Part shown: one piece after another, positions 1 to 11,639 of the stretch
How positions within the stretch are numbered: position 1 is the first letter of the stretch
How the letters are laid out: every line of letters starts with the position of its first letter
Source: Zychaea mexicana
Lineage: Eukaryota; Mucoromycota; Mucoromycetes; Mucorales; Lichtheimiaceae
Reading direction: 5' to 3'
Assembly (NCBI RefSeq): GCF_025766255.1
Contig: NW_026516664.1
Location: 1,011,158-1,075,157 of the forward strand
DNA length: 64,000 nt
Notes under the pieces: model-generated
The model's input: only the letters and a program-made list of their open reading frames with translations
The model's database searches: none
Told to the model about the DNA's origin: nothing
Made by a program: the position numbers and the translations under genes

Positions 1-1038
1 ACAGTGGTACAAGATGTGTATCACTGAGTCCAAGTAGCTGACTCAATACCAAAACACGGATACTACCGTTATCCTTTTGCAGTGCTGCTGCCGTCACAGC
101 CGATTTAGCAGGTGGCGGTGGTGACGATGATAATGTTGATATGTTTCGGATGTATGCTGGCGCTGTATGATCACCACCAAATTGAACTTGTTGTAACTGT
201 GGGCAAGATGTAGCCAGAAACTCGAGTATATGTCCACAATCACGACCAACAATGGATGCATTGAGATCCACTCGTTTTAGACATGGAAACAGACGCAATG
301 TGTTTTCAAGTAAAGGATAAGACATGATCGCGTCCAGACTCAGGTCTTGGATGGGTGTCGTTGTTGGTATATTTTCGTCAATTACATCGTCTGGCGATAG
401 TGTTTCGAATCCTTCGGTGGAATGGGAATATCGCAAGTCCTTGAGTGCGGTGCAATGTTGCAGTACTGTATAGAGCACACATTGGGACCCGCCGGAATAG
501 ACATGAAGTGACTGTAAGCTACGACCTGTGGTTTTAAAAAGTTCCACCAATCGATCATTGATCTCCGGATAACAGGCAATACGTACTAGTACGATTACAC
601 ATGTATATTGTACTTTAGTAAAACCGGCACAGTATCATAGTTATGTTCTGCGAAAAAACAATAGAGCTATATCATACTTGTTTCTATACAATAGCAGTTG
701 TGCTGCACCAAGAACAATATGGCTTGCTCTTGTTCACTTCTCGAGCGGCCGAGAATATGTACTACGCGCACATGCTTTCCGTCAAAGTAACGCTCATATT
801 GTACGAGATCTCGGGCAATGTTGAGTCTTAAATCTGAGAGATCGCGCCATAAACCTGGCCAGGAAAGCAAAAACGATCGCCATGTTTTAGACACGCGTGT
901 ACACCGTGTTAAATACCGTAAGCTGCTGACTTTACTAAAAATAGAATCGAGCACATGGTACGGAAGGCAAGTTATAAAATCAATGGAGGGGTTTTTGTCA
1001 GAAATGGAGCGATGCGAGGGTGTTAACAATAAGCTCAT
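1..1038 (-). CDS. F-box / leucine-rich-repeat-type protein, 3' end outside window
   Basis: The ATG at 1038 opens an exon of about 120 codons. Its F-box lies near residues 18-60 (LPYHVLDSIFSKV, then TRCTRVSKTWRSFLLSWPGLW), the usual Skp1-binding helix pattern with the conserved SKTW and WPxLW residues. An intron of about 60-65 nt follows, with donor GTATGA near 680 and acceptor near 617. The frame then runs open to base 1 through leucine-rich stretches such as LQSLHVYSGGS, LRLFPCLKRVDLNA and CPQLQQVQFGG, which resemble LRR units. By family this would be the substrate-recognition subunit of an SCF ubiquitin ligase. The substrate cannot be inferred. The C-terminus is cut off by the window edge. 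The exact acceptor is uncertain because several AG dinucleotides are close together. Confidence 0.8.
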
Positions 1039-1654
1039 GTTTTGTATTTGAATGTTGTTTATATAGTGGAGAACGTTTGTGTACGTGTGGGTGTTATTGG
1101 GACGAAAGGAGGCTTGAGAAGAAAATGGTTGGGTTGCACCCAGTTGTTATTATATCCAGATTGTCATGCCGATTATATGGTACCTTGATTCACGCACAAA
1201 CTCAGACCGAGCCTATCTATTACAGGTTCCATAAAGTACTGACGTATGCTGATAAAATAAAGTCGAATTATTTGTAGTAAAATCGTAACTTTGATTTAGA
1301 TGTCGTCTGTTTTTAACTGCAAAATTAAGAATGTAGAGTAAAACTGTCTAACGAAGACCATTTTAGATAGTATTTCATTGATGATTTACTATAAATAAAG
1401 GAAAAGAAATGGATTTCACTTACCTTATAATCTTACTATCAATTTCTCTTACCTTTTGTATATACAATTTGGTAATCATCACTACATACTATATATGAGT
1501 TCCATAAGCTCTTTATTCTAATATGACACTTCTCTAAGCATCTTATATGTGAATGAGAAACGAACCCAATGAAATCTGCTAGTTTTACATTGTTATAATA
1601 TATGCTTCTCGATCCTCGTAGTCAAGGTCTCTTGTTGAAATAATCGTTGGCAAT
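1039..1654. other. AT-rich intergenic region upstream of the F-box gene
   Basis: No coding signal was seen on either strand. The stretch is AT-rich, and it must contain the promoter of the leftward F-box gene. I found no terminal inverted repeat of the adjacent transposase remnant. Confidence 0.5.
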
Positions 1655-2200
1655 TTTGTGTACATGTTCGTGCTGCGCAGAGATGGGTAAAGCAGTATGA
1701 GGAGAATCCGGATTCAATTTTTGATACCAAGAAACTGGACTGTAAACTCATTCTTAAGGAGGAGCATAAACTGACTATTATCAAGTGTGTTGCTTCTAAT
1801 CCTTCTGCTGCAACCGTGGATATAAATGTGCATTTAATACATGAGCTTAGATCTAGTGACCTCAAAGTCTCTCGTAGCGCATTTCATAGCTTTATGAGAA
1901 CAGAATGTAATTTCTACTTGAAAAATGCACAGCTTCAGCCTGTTGAAGAAAATAGCCCAGAAACGATTAATATACGCTATGACCGTGTTCGAGAATGTGA
2001 TCAAATAAATAGGGATTTTTTAACTAACTGCGGATGAATTGCCAGTCCAAAAACAAAATATGAAATGTACAAGAGGTTGGTCAAAGGTTGGTACTCCAGC
2101 TATTTAAGAACGCCAACAACAAGAGCAAAAACTACCACAGTGTTGGGCACCATCTCTGCTTCAGGATTTACCTTAGGTAAATGTTATAATACCCCTTCCT
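1655..2200 (+). pseudogene. Degraded IS630/Tc1-mariner-like transposase
   Basis: Reading rightward, the N-terminal helix-turn-helix part is still recognisable: HVRAAQRWVKQYEENPDSIF, then a linker, then SRSAFHSFMRTECNFYLKNA and SPETINIRYDRVRECDQI, ending NRDFLTNC just before the DDE catalytic core. These blocks match the order of the Tc1/IS630 transposases I know from Mucorales. The frame breaks at 2035 (TGA). The catalytic-core pieces TRGWSKVGTPAI (in the +1 frame) and TPTTRAKTTTVLGTISASGF (back in the first frame) follow, so at least two frameshifts separate them. The expected FxDES catalytic aspartate block is missing and nothing recognisable follows 2200. This is a dead fragment. No TIRs or TA target duplication were found. 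Confidence 0.8.
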
Positions 2201-2725
2201 AAAAAAGAGAAAGGCTGGGCAAGAATCTCAAACTCTAAGCACTGGAACTGTTTCAAGTCACTAGACTAGCTTTCTGAAGGAAACATTAGATGAAATGGGT
2301 AGATACTAACATATGAAAGGTCATTCTTTAATAATGAATAACGCATCGATACACACTTCCGCTTAAAACAAGATATATTGATATCGCGGATATCGATGTG
2401 TATATTTTCCTTTTCATTCTCCTGAGGTCAACACGATAGAGCAGTTTTAGTCTATTGCAAAGAGCAAGATTAAGCGCCAAAGATTCTTACAACAAGTATC
2501 TACTAGGTATAATCATCATTTTATATAAGCAATGTTATGATCCATTGATTAGTTACATTTACCATTTCCAAAAAATAAAGGCTTTAATGATATTAGGTCA
2601 GAACAAAAAGCGAAAGAAGATACAACAACAGATGTAATACATGGAGGAGAAGAAAAGGGAAAAAAGAAACAGGGAATTACTGATATATACTACATCAAAT
2701 CAAAAAATTGCATTGTTACTTATTA
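2201..2725. other. AT-rich intergenic region between transposase remnant and ATG22-like gene
   Basis: No gene was recognised. The rightmost part should be the 3' UTR of the leftward ATG22-like gene, and a short open frame at 2455-2637 has no protein-like features. Confidence 0.45.
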
Positions 2726-5020
2726 CTACACAGTATACTTTACAGAATCTTCTGCTGGTAACGACGCATTTTCCAGCATGCTGTGGTTAGCATCACCATT
2801 GTGGTGGCTGCCGTAGACATTGCCATAATCGGGCATGGGATGCGCCTTTTGATACTCTTCGACTTGTTTCTTTGCCTTTTCAACATCGATGAAACAGACG
2901 AGCACAAAGGCTATGAAAAATAGTGCGAGTACAAATGGCCATCCTTTCCACAGACTAGATGTGTGTTCGGTGATGGCACCAATGACGACCGGTCCGATCC
3001 ATCTATCAAGATCAAATTAATATAAAGCAACGTGTTGTATAGACAGATAAGATAACGTAGTATGAAGAAGAAGGAAGCACTTACGAAGAAGCCTTGTTAA
3101 CGACGCCAAACAAACCAAAAAACAGGTTTTCTTTTCCTTTGGGCACGAGTTCTGCCAGCATGGTCTGTTGCCAGGCCCAAATAGGTGCAGTGAACAAGCC
3201 TGTCCAAACGTAAAACACCCACAGCTCCCATGTATTCTAAACAGTGTTTGATCCAACATTAACCTATTTCACACACTCTATAGCGTACTTCTAGCGACAG
3301 GTATCGACATGCATACCTTGATGCCAAAGTTATCCAGACCGATACCAAAGCAACCCCAAACCGAGACCAGGCCAGACAAGAACAAGATGATCAACAAGTT
3401 GGTCTTTGTACGAACACCAAAGGTCTTTGAGACCCAAAGGAAGCCGAGACAGCCGATGATGGAAGTGATGGCAGAAGCCAAGTTCATGATGGTGATTTGT
3501 TGAGCGGAAAACTGGGTGATTTCGCCCTGCAATATAGCAATCATCTGATTTGTCGTGCTGACTGCATCGGAAAACATAAAGTAGGAGAAAATGTACAAGA
3601 ACAGATATTTGAGTTTGCGGATTTCTCTGTAGTTCGAAAGGTTGGAACTGCTTGTTAGTATTCAGCCACATCGCACCACCATTTCATCATCTCGTAACAG
3701 CAAGCAGATATCATGCAGCAGCAGCAGCAGCAGCAGCATCATCCACGTGCTCCACCACTTTTTAGAAATAGACCTTCTTACTTGAGTGCAGTAAAAATAG
3801 ACTTCCAGCCAATCGTTATATGGTTGGCGCTGTCAGGAAGCGGAGGACCAGATCGACCGCGAGGTTGGAACATAAAGTAAGGCAACGCATTAAGTGCCCA
3901 GTAGCCGCCACAGACAACGGTGCCGATAAAGTTGTACAAAGGATCGTTGCCCAAAACATCGCCATTGGTCCACGGATAAAACGATGCCCCCGACAGCACA
4001 CCTTATTTCATTTATGTGTGCCGTGCGTTCACATGACAGATCAGCTTTCTTCCTTTTTTTCTTGCTCACCATGCTCTTTATAACACTTTACCTGTCATGA
4101 TCAAAAAGCCAATGTTGGAGAATGTGGTTGACCATGCCGAGATATGGTTTCGCCATTTCTCGCTGACTTTCAGCATTTGTTCCTGAGTCAACTTTGGGTC
4201 GGTGATGGCGTGACGGACAGCCGGCAAATTGTCACTGTTAAAGCCCAGTGCATAATTATAGATTACCAACATGCATAGTTGTGCGTTATAAGTAAAACAC
4301 GGTATGTAAATATAACTCTTTCTTGGTCATTTGTTTGTTGTCCACATTATTGTCATCATAGTAAATACCTAAGTACAGGAAACGCAGCTGCATAAAATAC
4401 CAGCGACGTGCCGTAAGAGATCAGCGCCACGATATTAATAGCCATCATGCCACCCCACCCTGAGCCGTCATCGTTGACCAGGACAATCGGCAAGATTTGC
4501 GAGGCACAACCAATCACTGTGGCCAGCAGTAGAATGTACCGATTCCACCGTCCATAGTCGGCCAAGCTGCCAAACGTCGTGAACAGCAAGAACTGGATCG
4601 AGAACGAGATTGCCTGGACATACAGCATCATTGACGACACTGGCACGGACGAGCCGCCGATCCACGATACGTTGCAAGGAGCCATCGTGTTTTGCAGATC
4701 ACATCCGCGTACGTCTGGTGTTTCTGGGTTGAACCCGCCGCGATATGCCAGGTATTGCAGGATGTTGGGTATGTAACTGAACATGGTGTACCCGTTGTCC
4801 TAGAGGATGCAGGGAGTGACGACTTGTGAGTTTCTTCTCTCACCTCTGTATGATTTTGACAATGATGATCACCCCAGACACATACACCGTTGTAATAGAG
4901 ATAGTATGACCATAGCTCTTTGCGAGTGGCAGGTGGCTGCTTTAACTTGCTGTCGTCGTGTTCCTCCCCGTCGTCCTCAACAGTAAACGGATCAGCGAAA
5001 AATCGATCGCGTAAGGACAT
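2726..5020 (-). CDS. ATG22: Atg22-like vacuolar amino-acid efflux transporter (MFS)
   Basis: Multi-exon gene from the ATG at 5020 to a TAG at 2726-2728. The short polar N-terminus (MSLRDRFFADPFTVEDDGEE) is followed by ELWSYYLYYNG spliced in frame (donor GTATGT) to DNGYTMFSYIPNILQYLAYRG. Then come hydrophobic helices typical of the major facilitator superfamily: SMMLYVQAISFSIQFLLFTT, FGSLADYGRWNRYILLLATV, ALISYGTSLVFYAAAFP. Later exons hold further helices (ITIMNLASAITSIIGCLGFL, TNLLIILFLSGLVSVWGCFG) and a hydrophilic tail ending PAEDSVKYTV. FGxLADYGRxRR-like loops and the long luminal loop fit the Atg22 family, which exports amino acids from the vacuole after autophagic breakdown. One intron near 3780 ends in TACTAAC-AAG-CAG, a clear branch site. 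The same intron holds a (GCA)8 run. Exon junctions near 4270-4370 are the least certain. Confidence 0.85.
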
Positions 5021-5591
5021 CTATTCTCTGCAGCGAGTGTTAGTGGGTAGTAGAGCGTGTATAAGGTTGGAGTGGGGTTACTTGAAGAAAAAGAAGTAAA
5101 AAATAAAAAGGGGAGGAAGAGTTAGTTATAAATATCCCCGTGCGTGCAGTATGTGCGCAGTGTCTCTAAGCTTATGTGTGGGTGCGCGTGTGATGTGTGT
5201 TGTGTGTTGTGTGTTCGAGAGGCTGAGGCTGCTTATGCTGCTGTGAAATTAAAGATGGACAACAACCCTAATTTGTGCCAATATACCTAATCCGGTCTTA
5301 CTGGCTCTGACGATGCTGCTACTGCTGCTGCTGCTGCTGCTGTTGTCCTAAATGAACCAAGACCTCCTTCTTACATAACGGGACCCTGATCTTTGACTCA
5401 GGGCTCACACACATACAAAGCTGGCAACTGTTGCTGGTTTGTATATGGTATGGCAAAAAGGTTCAAAGTACAAAACTTTATTGCTGTCGTAGTAATAAGA
5501 TTGATAATAAAAAAGATGACTGTTTGTGGGAGGATGATGCTTTTGTGGTTGTTGTTGTTGTTCTTGTTGTTCTTGTTGGTTGGGATGACTT
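5021..5591. other. Intergenic region: ATG22 promoter/5' leader and BMS1 3' end
   Basis: Two leftward genes flank this gap. It contains a TG-rich tract near 5195-5215 and a CTG-rich trinucleotide run near 5313-5343, which would read as CAG in the ATG22 leader. No separate gene was seen. Confidence 0.5.
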
Positions 5592-8500
5592 TTATTTGCT
5601 GCTGGCTGCTGCCGATGATGATTTGCGCTGTTCCTTGCGGAAATACTCCTTCCTTCGTTCCTTTTCTTTCTCTGCCTTGGTGGCCTCCAGCTTGGCCTTC
5701 TTTTTGATGTTCTCCACACGACGCTCCGTGTCCTTTTGCTTCCGTTTCCGATCCTTGTCGTTCCTGATGGTATTCAGCTGCTGCATCAACGTAAAGACCT
5801 TCTTCTCCTCCGGCTCTAGAATGACAGCACGCTTGGCAAGATACGACTTTTTGGACGCTGCTTTGGGGATCTTGGGTTTGCTTGCGAATGGCAACTCGGC
5901 TTGCAACGACTTGGGAACTTTGAGTGTATTGAATCGACGTGTTTTGCGTTCAATCGGCTATCCCCATTGCACAAGGTCACAACAAAGAATATAAAAAGTC
6001 AGCTCATCACCATCGTCTCCTTCTCCTTCTGTTCACATGTTGCACAACCGCACAGGCGCGGGAAAAGAGTGTCACTTTACCTTGTATGCCGAATCCTGCT
6101 TCTGTGGTGCCCGCATCTCTAGTTCACGACGGACTTGGCCCGTCAATCGCATACCTTGCCACTCATTCTTGGATGAAAGCAGCAAGGACGTGACTGGGTT
6201 ATAATACTTACGAGGCTTTACAGGGTACCATGCTCTCAAGAAAACGATATCACTCAACAGCAGCTTATCCTCAAACGTGGCACGATAATGACCTTCGGGT
6301 TTCTAATAGAGTTGTCATGTGCGTGAGAACAAAAACAAATGAAAACCCTGACCAAGCAGCAAACGACCCTGAAGTTTCCGTATACATACTGCAAGCGCTT
6401 TTTTCACTTGACCACGAATGCCAGAAACAGTCCGGACGGTTGCTCCCTCGAATTTGGCAACTTCGAGTGCTGATGTGAACATGTCTTTGATAAATGCCGT
6501 GTTCTTGTAGACCTTGTATGGAGTACCCGTCAGTTTCAGCTTTTTTACAATCTCGGCCGACTGACTGATATCGACAACAACGCCGGTTGCGCTTATCCGG
6601 AACGAGGACTAATAGGGACAAACATCAAAGTATGAGAACCATGACATACCAATACTTCTTTTACGAATGATGAAAACCTACCGTCTTGTTATCAGAAACA
6701 GATTGTACAGCACAGAAACCAGTATTGGGCGTATGTACAGGACCTAGTGTAATTAAGAAATATTGCCAATGAAAGTTAGACTCTTGTCCACTATCACAAA
6801 AGATGTCTAAAAAGCGTTTTTTACCGTAAAAGGTGGCTAGACAATGCATGTGTTCTGGTGTATACTTGAGCATGCGATTGCGTGTGCCGTCATTGAGCGA
6901 GTAAACAGGAATACTCTGGAACCGTCGCCAGCCCATGGAGAAGATAAGCGGATCGTTGGTCTTTAGGATCTTGTGATGCCATCGATGACGTTTGAGTCGC
7001 ACTTGGACTACACCGAACTGGTCTTCTGACGTTAACAACCCACCCACGAGCACAGGATAGACAGGGTCGAAATTTTGGATAAACTCGCAAGGCATGTCTT
7101 TGATCAATAGACGGACATAGCTGCCGGGACGATAACCTTCCACCATAGCACGTGTGTGCAAATCATCCTCTTCAAATTCAGCTCGGTTGACATTCAACTG
7201 CTTATCAATCTCAGCCTTGCGTTGCTCGTAAAAGTCCAGCTTGGGTCCGCCTTCATCATCATCGCCTTCATACTCTTCATCAAACTTTTTCCGCAACTCT
7301 TCTTTACGCTTGGCGATACGTGCACGTTCGGCTTCAACTGGATCCAGCTCCTGTTCTTCTTCGGCTGCTGCTGCTCCTTCGCCACCTTCACCGTTTTCGA
7401 GATCTTCAAAATCGCCGAAAACTTCTTCCTCTTCACCACCGGCGGCGCCGTTGGCACCATTGTCGTCTTCACCTGTAATAAAGCGGTTGCGGATCGAGTC
7501 AAGCATCTATAGAATAATCACCGTCACGTTGTGTTAATGAACGGAAATGATGAACTTATTGAGTTACAAACTCTTTTCTCTTTACCCGAGCTTACCTCTT
7601 CTTCACCCCACACGTCAAGGTCATCCATATCCACAGATTCACGAGCAGTATCCACTGCCTCTTTGACCTTGCCGCTATTGTCGCGTTTCAACGTGAAGAA
7701 TTCCTCTTCCTCTGCGTCTTTTTCTTCATCGTCCTCGTTCTCATTGTCATAGTCACCATCCATGATAGCTTCGGGCGTCAAATCGTCTCGGTCGTAAATA
7801 AGATTCATCAAGTTGACGCGGCGGTTACCAAAAAACATTTGGCTAGCTTTCTCCTTCAGATTGGCCTTCCATCGTAATTCGCCCGACAATTCTTTATCGT
7901 CGTCATGTGCCATGCGGCCGTCGACGTTGATCATACCCTCGTCGTCGTCATCATCATCATCAATACCGCCAAAGTCGCTATCACTGTCGGCAAACTGGAC
8001 ATCCTGCTCGTCCGTCTTGTCTTCCTTGTCATCCTTATCGCCTTTTCGAGGGATGTTGCGTGTATCAAACTTGCTTAATGCTTTGCCACGCTGAGGGATA
8101 TTTTCATCATCGACATCGTCTTCTTCGAGTTCTTCGTCGCTATCCATCATAATATCGTCGTCCTCGTCGTCTTCCTCGTCGTCATCGTCTTCATCCATAT
8201 TATCCTCGTTACCGAAAACTGCACGTCGTCGCTTTCGACCAGCGTCGTCTTGTTCGATGGATTCAGTTATACCTCCTTGTTCTTCTTCTTCAGAATCTTC
8301 CTCGACCAGTTGCTTTTTAACATCACCAGCACGCAATGGAGTGGATCCGGCGAAAATACGCAAGTGAGATTCTTCCAACTGTGCAGCTAAGGTATCTTGA
8401 GCATCCTGCAAATTCATGACCATTCTTTCACCCGGGCCAGCGGGTACGTCCTCTTCATCCTTGTCCTCCTCATTGCCTTCTTGTTCTTCTCCGTTTTCGC

Positions 8501-9874
8501 CCCCTTGTTGTTGTTGACGTTCAGAGGGAGCCAATGCAGCTTTTTTGGTGAAATGGCCTGGTACATTGATATACACTGCATCCTTGTCATACATGACACC
8601 ACCGATATCCGACATGGGGGCATAAATCAATTTATGCTTTTCATCCAACCGTTTCCGTTCCTTGTCTGGCAAGGCACACGGATCAGGTAGCACAGACACA
8701 TCTGCCAAAGTATGATCACCTGCACCAGGGATATGGATGCGCATGTTGGGTTTCAAGTTGGTACCTCGTAAATAGCCATATAGTGTCACTGTACGATCAC
8801 AGTTGGGCTTAAGATGGATCAACTCTGGATCAGTCAAGTCTTCCACACGATCAGCTACAACATACGGATGCGTGTTGCGCCAGACAAGAGGTCGGAATTT
8901 CATGACAGAGATGAAACGCGACAAGTTCTGTACTTCTTGGTTTGGATAACGGCCATTGATCACACCGGACAAGTAAAACAGTTTGGCGCCCTGATAAATT
9001 TCGGTCCAGAAACGGTGTTTGAGTCGTTTCTTTGTCGTGCGTAGAGTCTTGTTGTTACGGAATTTGTCTAAATGTGTCAAGACACCCATGACCTTGGGGA
9101 ATCCGTGTGATTGAAGTACATTTAAAAATTCGAACGTTTCCTAAAAAATTATTGTGCAAAAAGTAAAGAGTTATGAGTCCTTTCCCACAACTGAAAATTT
9201 AAAAGAGAGAGAAAAAGGAAAAAAAGCTGAAAAGGCTTTACCATTTCAAAACCAAAGCTGGCGTCGATTAATAGCAATACGAGATCAGCCACCTTGGCAA
9301 CGTCAATCATGGAGTTCATGTCGTTGGCGCACTCGATAAATGTCAATCGTCGTTTTTTGCCACTAACAACGGTAATAGGACCCTTGATTTCGGCGAGATT
9401 ATGTTTGGTATAACGCTTCACCAACGACTTAATCAAGGTCGATTTGCCGGACTGTAAGAATAATAAAACATGGCTTTTTTTTAGCAGAATGAAATTAAGA
9501 GAGTATGCAAAGCGAAGAATAAAAAAAAGACGTACACCTGGAGGTCCAACAACGGCGATAACCACCGGTGGTGCTTCAAGAGGAGTACGATCGACCAATG
9601 GGACATGGAGTTTCTTTTCTCCTATATCGTAATTACGTCGTGCTGCTCGTTCTGCTTTGCCTGCGCTTTGGAAAGTAAAAGCCTAATGATCGCCATCGTT
9701 ACTGTTAGTAGATTATAGACATATTTTTTTGAGATCGATCACTCCGGGGGGATCTATGTATACCTTTGCATTTTTAGGTGCATTGGAGTGCTTTCCGGCC
9801 TTCTTTTCCTTTTTACGTTCGGCCTTTTTACCCGCTTGTGGGGCATTGTGAGCCTTTTTCGGTTTGTCCTCCAT
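5592..9874 (-). CDS. BMS1: Ribosome biogenesis GTPase BMS1
   Basis: Starts at the ATG at 9874 ([13 protein letters not shown]) and ends at 5592. An exon in between carries [20 protein letters not shown]. The P-loop [14 protein letters not shown] is split by an intron inside the G1 motif. G-domain blocks then follow: [68 protein letters not shown] and [15 protein letters not shown]. The middle is a long acidic region, and the C-terminal AARP2/Tsr1-like half holds RHRWHKKI-type, [40 protein letters not shown] and a basic tail ending SSAAASSK. All blocks are in the yeast Bms1 order and the length, about 1,100 residues, is normal. Bms1 acts in the nucleolar SSU processome in 18S rRNA maturation. 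An upstream in-frame methionine-like start at 9901 is less likely. Confidence 0.95.
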
Positions 9875-10389
9875 ACCGTCGTGTGTATTTATGCAGGGCA
9901 CAAAAAAGAGCTTACAACAAGAAAAAAAAGTTGATGGAAATTGATGTATGCCAAATATGGTAGTAGCTTCTTTGGAAATTTGTGACGGCTGTCTCTCTCA
10001 CTCTGAATTCGAAGGCTTATACTACCCGATTCATGCAACAAACTTTTGCTGCGCAATGTCTTGTTGGAAATACAGCAGGTCCCGCGCCCCAGGGGTAACT
10101 GATTTCTGCAAGACTTCCCCAAGGTAAAGGAAGGATTCTACTTACCACTTCCTAGGCTCTTTAACATAAAAATTATGCTCGTAATTTTCTTAACCATACC
10201 CGTCTTTATATCCGAATGGCAACAACGTAACGAAACCTCATTATATCGACGTCAAAGTTTGTTTTACTTCTACTATAACTGCACATAAATGACCAAGTCT
10301 ACGATAATATATAAGTTACAGTATAACAGTTTATTCACTTATCTGCATCAGCAGTATTTGCTCCTAAAATTACTGTCGATCTATGTATG
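9875..10389. other. BMS1 upstream region
   Basis: Presumed promoter and 5' leader of the leftward BMS1 gene. A T-rich stretch lies near 9920-9935. No motif could be assigned with confidence and no other gene is visible. Confidence 0.4.
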
Positions 10390-11620
10390 CACGCCGCTCA
10401 GTAATACTACCACGTTTGTGGAACTCGTCACGATTTGGTTCCATAAGACCAATTGGTTGCTTCTCTAGTATCAAAAACGTACAATAGTGCCGTTGTCAAG
10501 CATTTTGTTACCCTAGAATATTGCCGTTTTTCTTGGCGCGAGCTTTAAGAGGATTAAAATGAAGAATATCTGGATTACCTCCGGTGTGATGAATCTAAGC
10601 GGTTGGCATTGATCATAAGCAATTGTTGTTGTTTGAGAGCAGGTGATGACAATGCTGCCAGCATGGCCTCTACTGTTTCCAGCCACGAGCTATTAGTAAA
10701 GAAAAAGGGATCTATAAGGGAATGTGTGAGTTTATCTTGAAACGAGTAAAGATCTTTCTGAAATATCTAACAGTATATAGAGCGATCTTAAGATGATATT
10801 TTATCCCAACAACAACGACGCAATCTTCCAGATGTCAAGTGAATGATGCCAATTTATCCAGTTCGTATAACAGCTATATCGCTGTTGACAGTAAATACTA
10901 ACCGCTTGTTAGAGCTGCTCAAGGCATATTCTACATGCTTCAAGTACCATGATTGTCATCATTACCATACTATACTTAGAGAACATTCCGGGTCGATGTA
11001 TGCCTTGTTCGTACATTTAAGTAAAGAATGGCTGATCTCTGCTGATGGAGGGTCAAGCTTCTCGTCGATTACTGCTTATGCGACTTTCTGTCGTAGCGAG
11101 CTTCAAAGAAAACAGCCGTTAAATTAAAAAGATACCGATGCCATTAGCGCCGCTACAGCATATTAATTGGTAGCAGTAACCGAGCCCTGTGGTACTGACG
11201 AGAGCCGGAAGATGTATCGGCGAACGCTTGTTAGTCTAAACAGTTTCAATGATATATAAATCTCATCCAGTAGTGGACAGTCTTCTTCTACACCAACGAT
11301 TTGCCTGAAGACAACTTACGGGTATTTAAGGCCTGACCACAGCAGAAAATGAACCATCGTCGGATGAACGACCGGCTGCACAATACAACCGAGCTAATGA
11401 CTGGAGCACTCTTTGTTCAAATTATATGCTTAATTTAAGACAACAACGCTCTCTGAGTATTTTACCGCGTGGCATGTACGATTCCTCGATGCGAACATCG
11501 GCATTATTGCTAAGAGATGTCGCTTCTAGTGCTGTATTGATCAAACACAGTTGTTAAATCGCGTGCGCATTCGTCGTCAACTGTCACAGCGGGGAGAAGC
11601 ATCGTCGTAGGCGACGGAAA
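10390..11620 (-). pseudogene. Decayed protein-coding gene, family not recognised
   Basis: On the minus strand, protein-like segments appear one after another in changing frames: MLLPAVTVDDECARDLTTVF (about 11600-11530), LEATSLSNNADVRIEESYMP, AVIDEKLDPPSAEISHSLLK (about 11070-11010), SSNKRLVFTVNSDIAVIRTG, DPFFFTNSSWLETVEAMLAA with LKQQQLLMINANRLDSSHR (about 10710-10590), and EKQPIGLMEPNRDEFHKRGS ending in a TAA near 10375. Their composition is that of real protein, and the order is collinear. Several stops and frame changes interrupt them, and not all can be removed by plausible introns. I do not recognise the family. A highly intron-rich living gene is the alternative. Confidence 0.4.
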
Positions 11621-11639
11621 GAATATACGCGAATACAAG

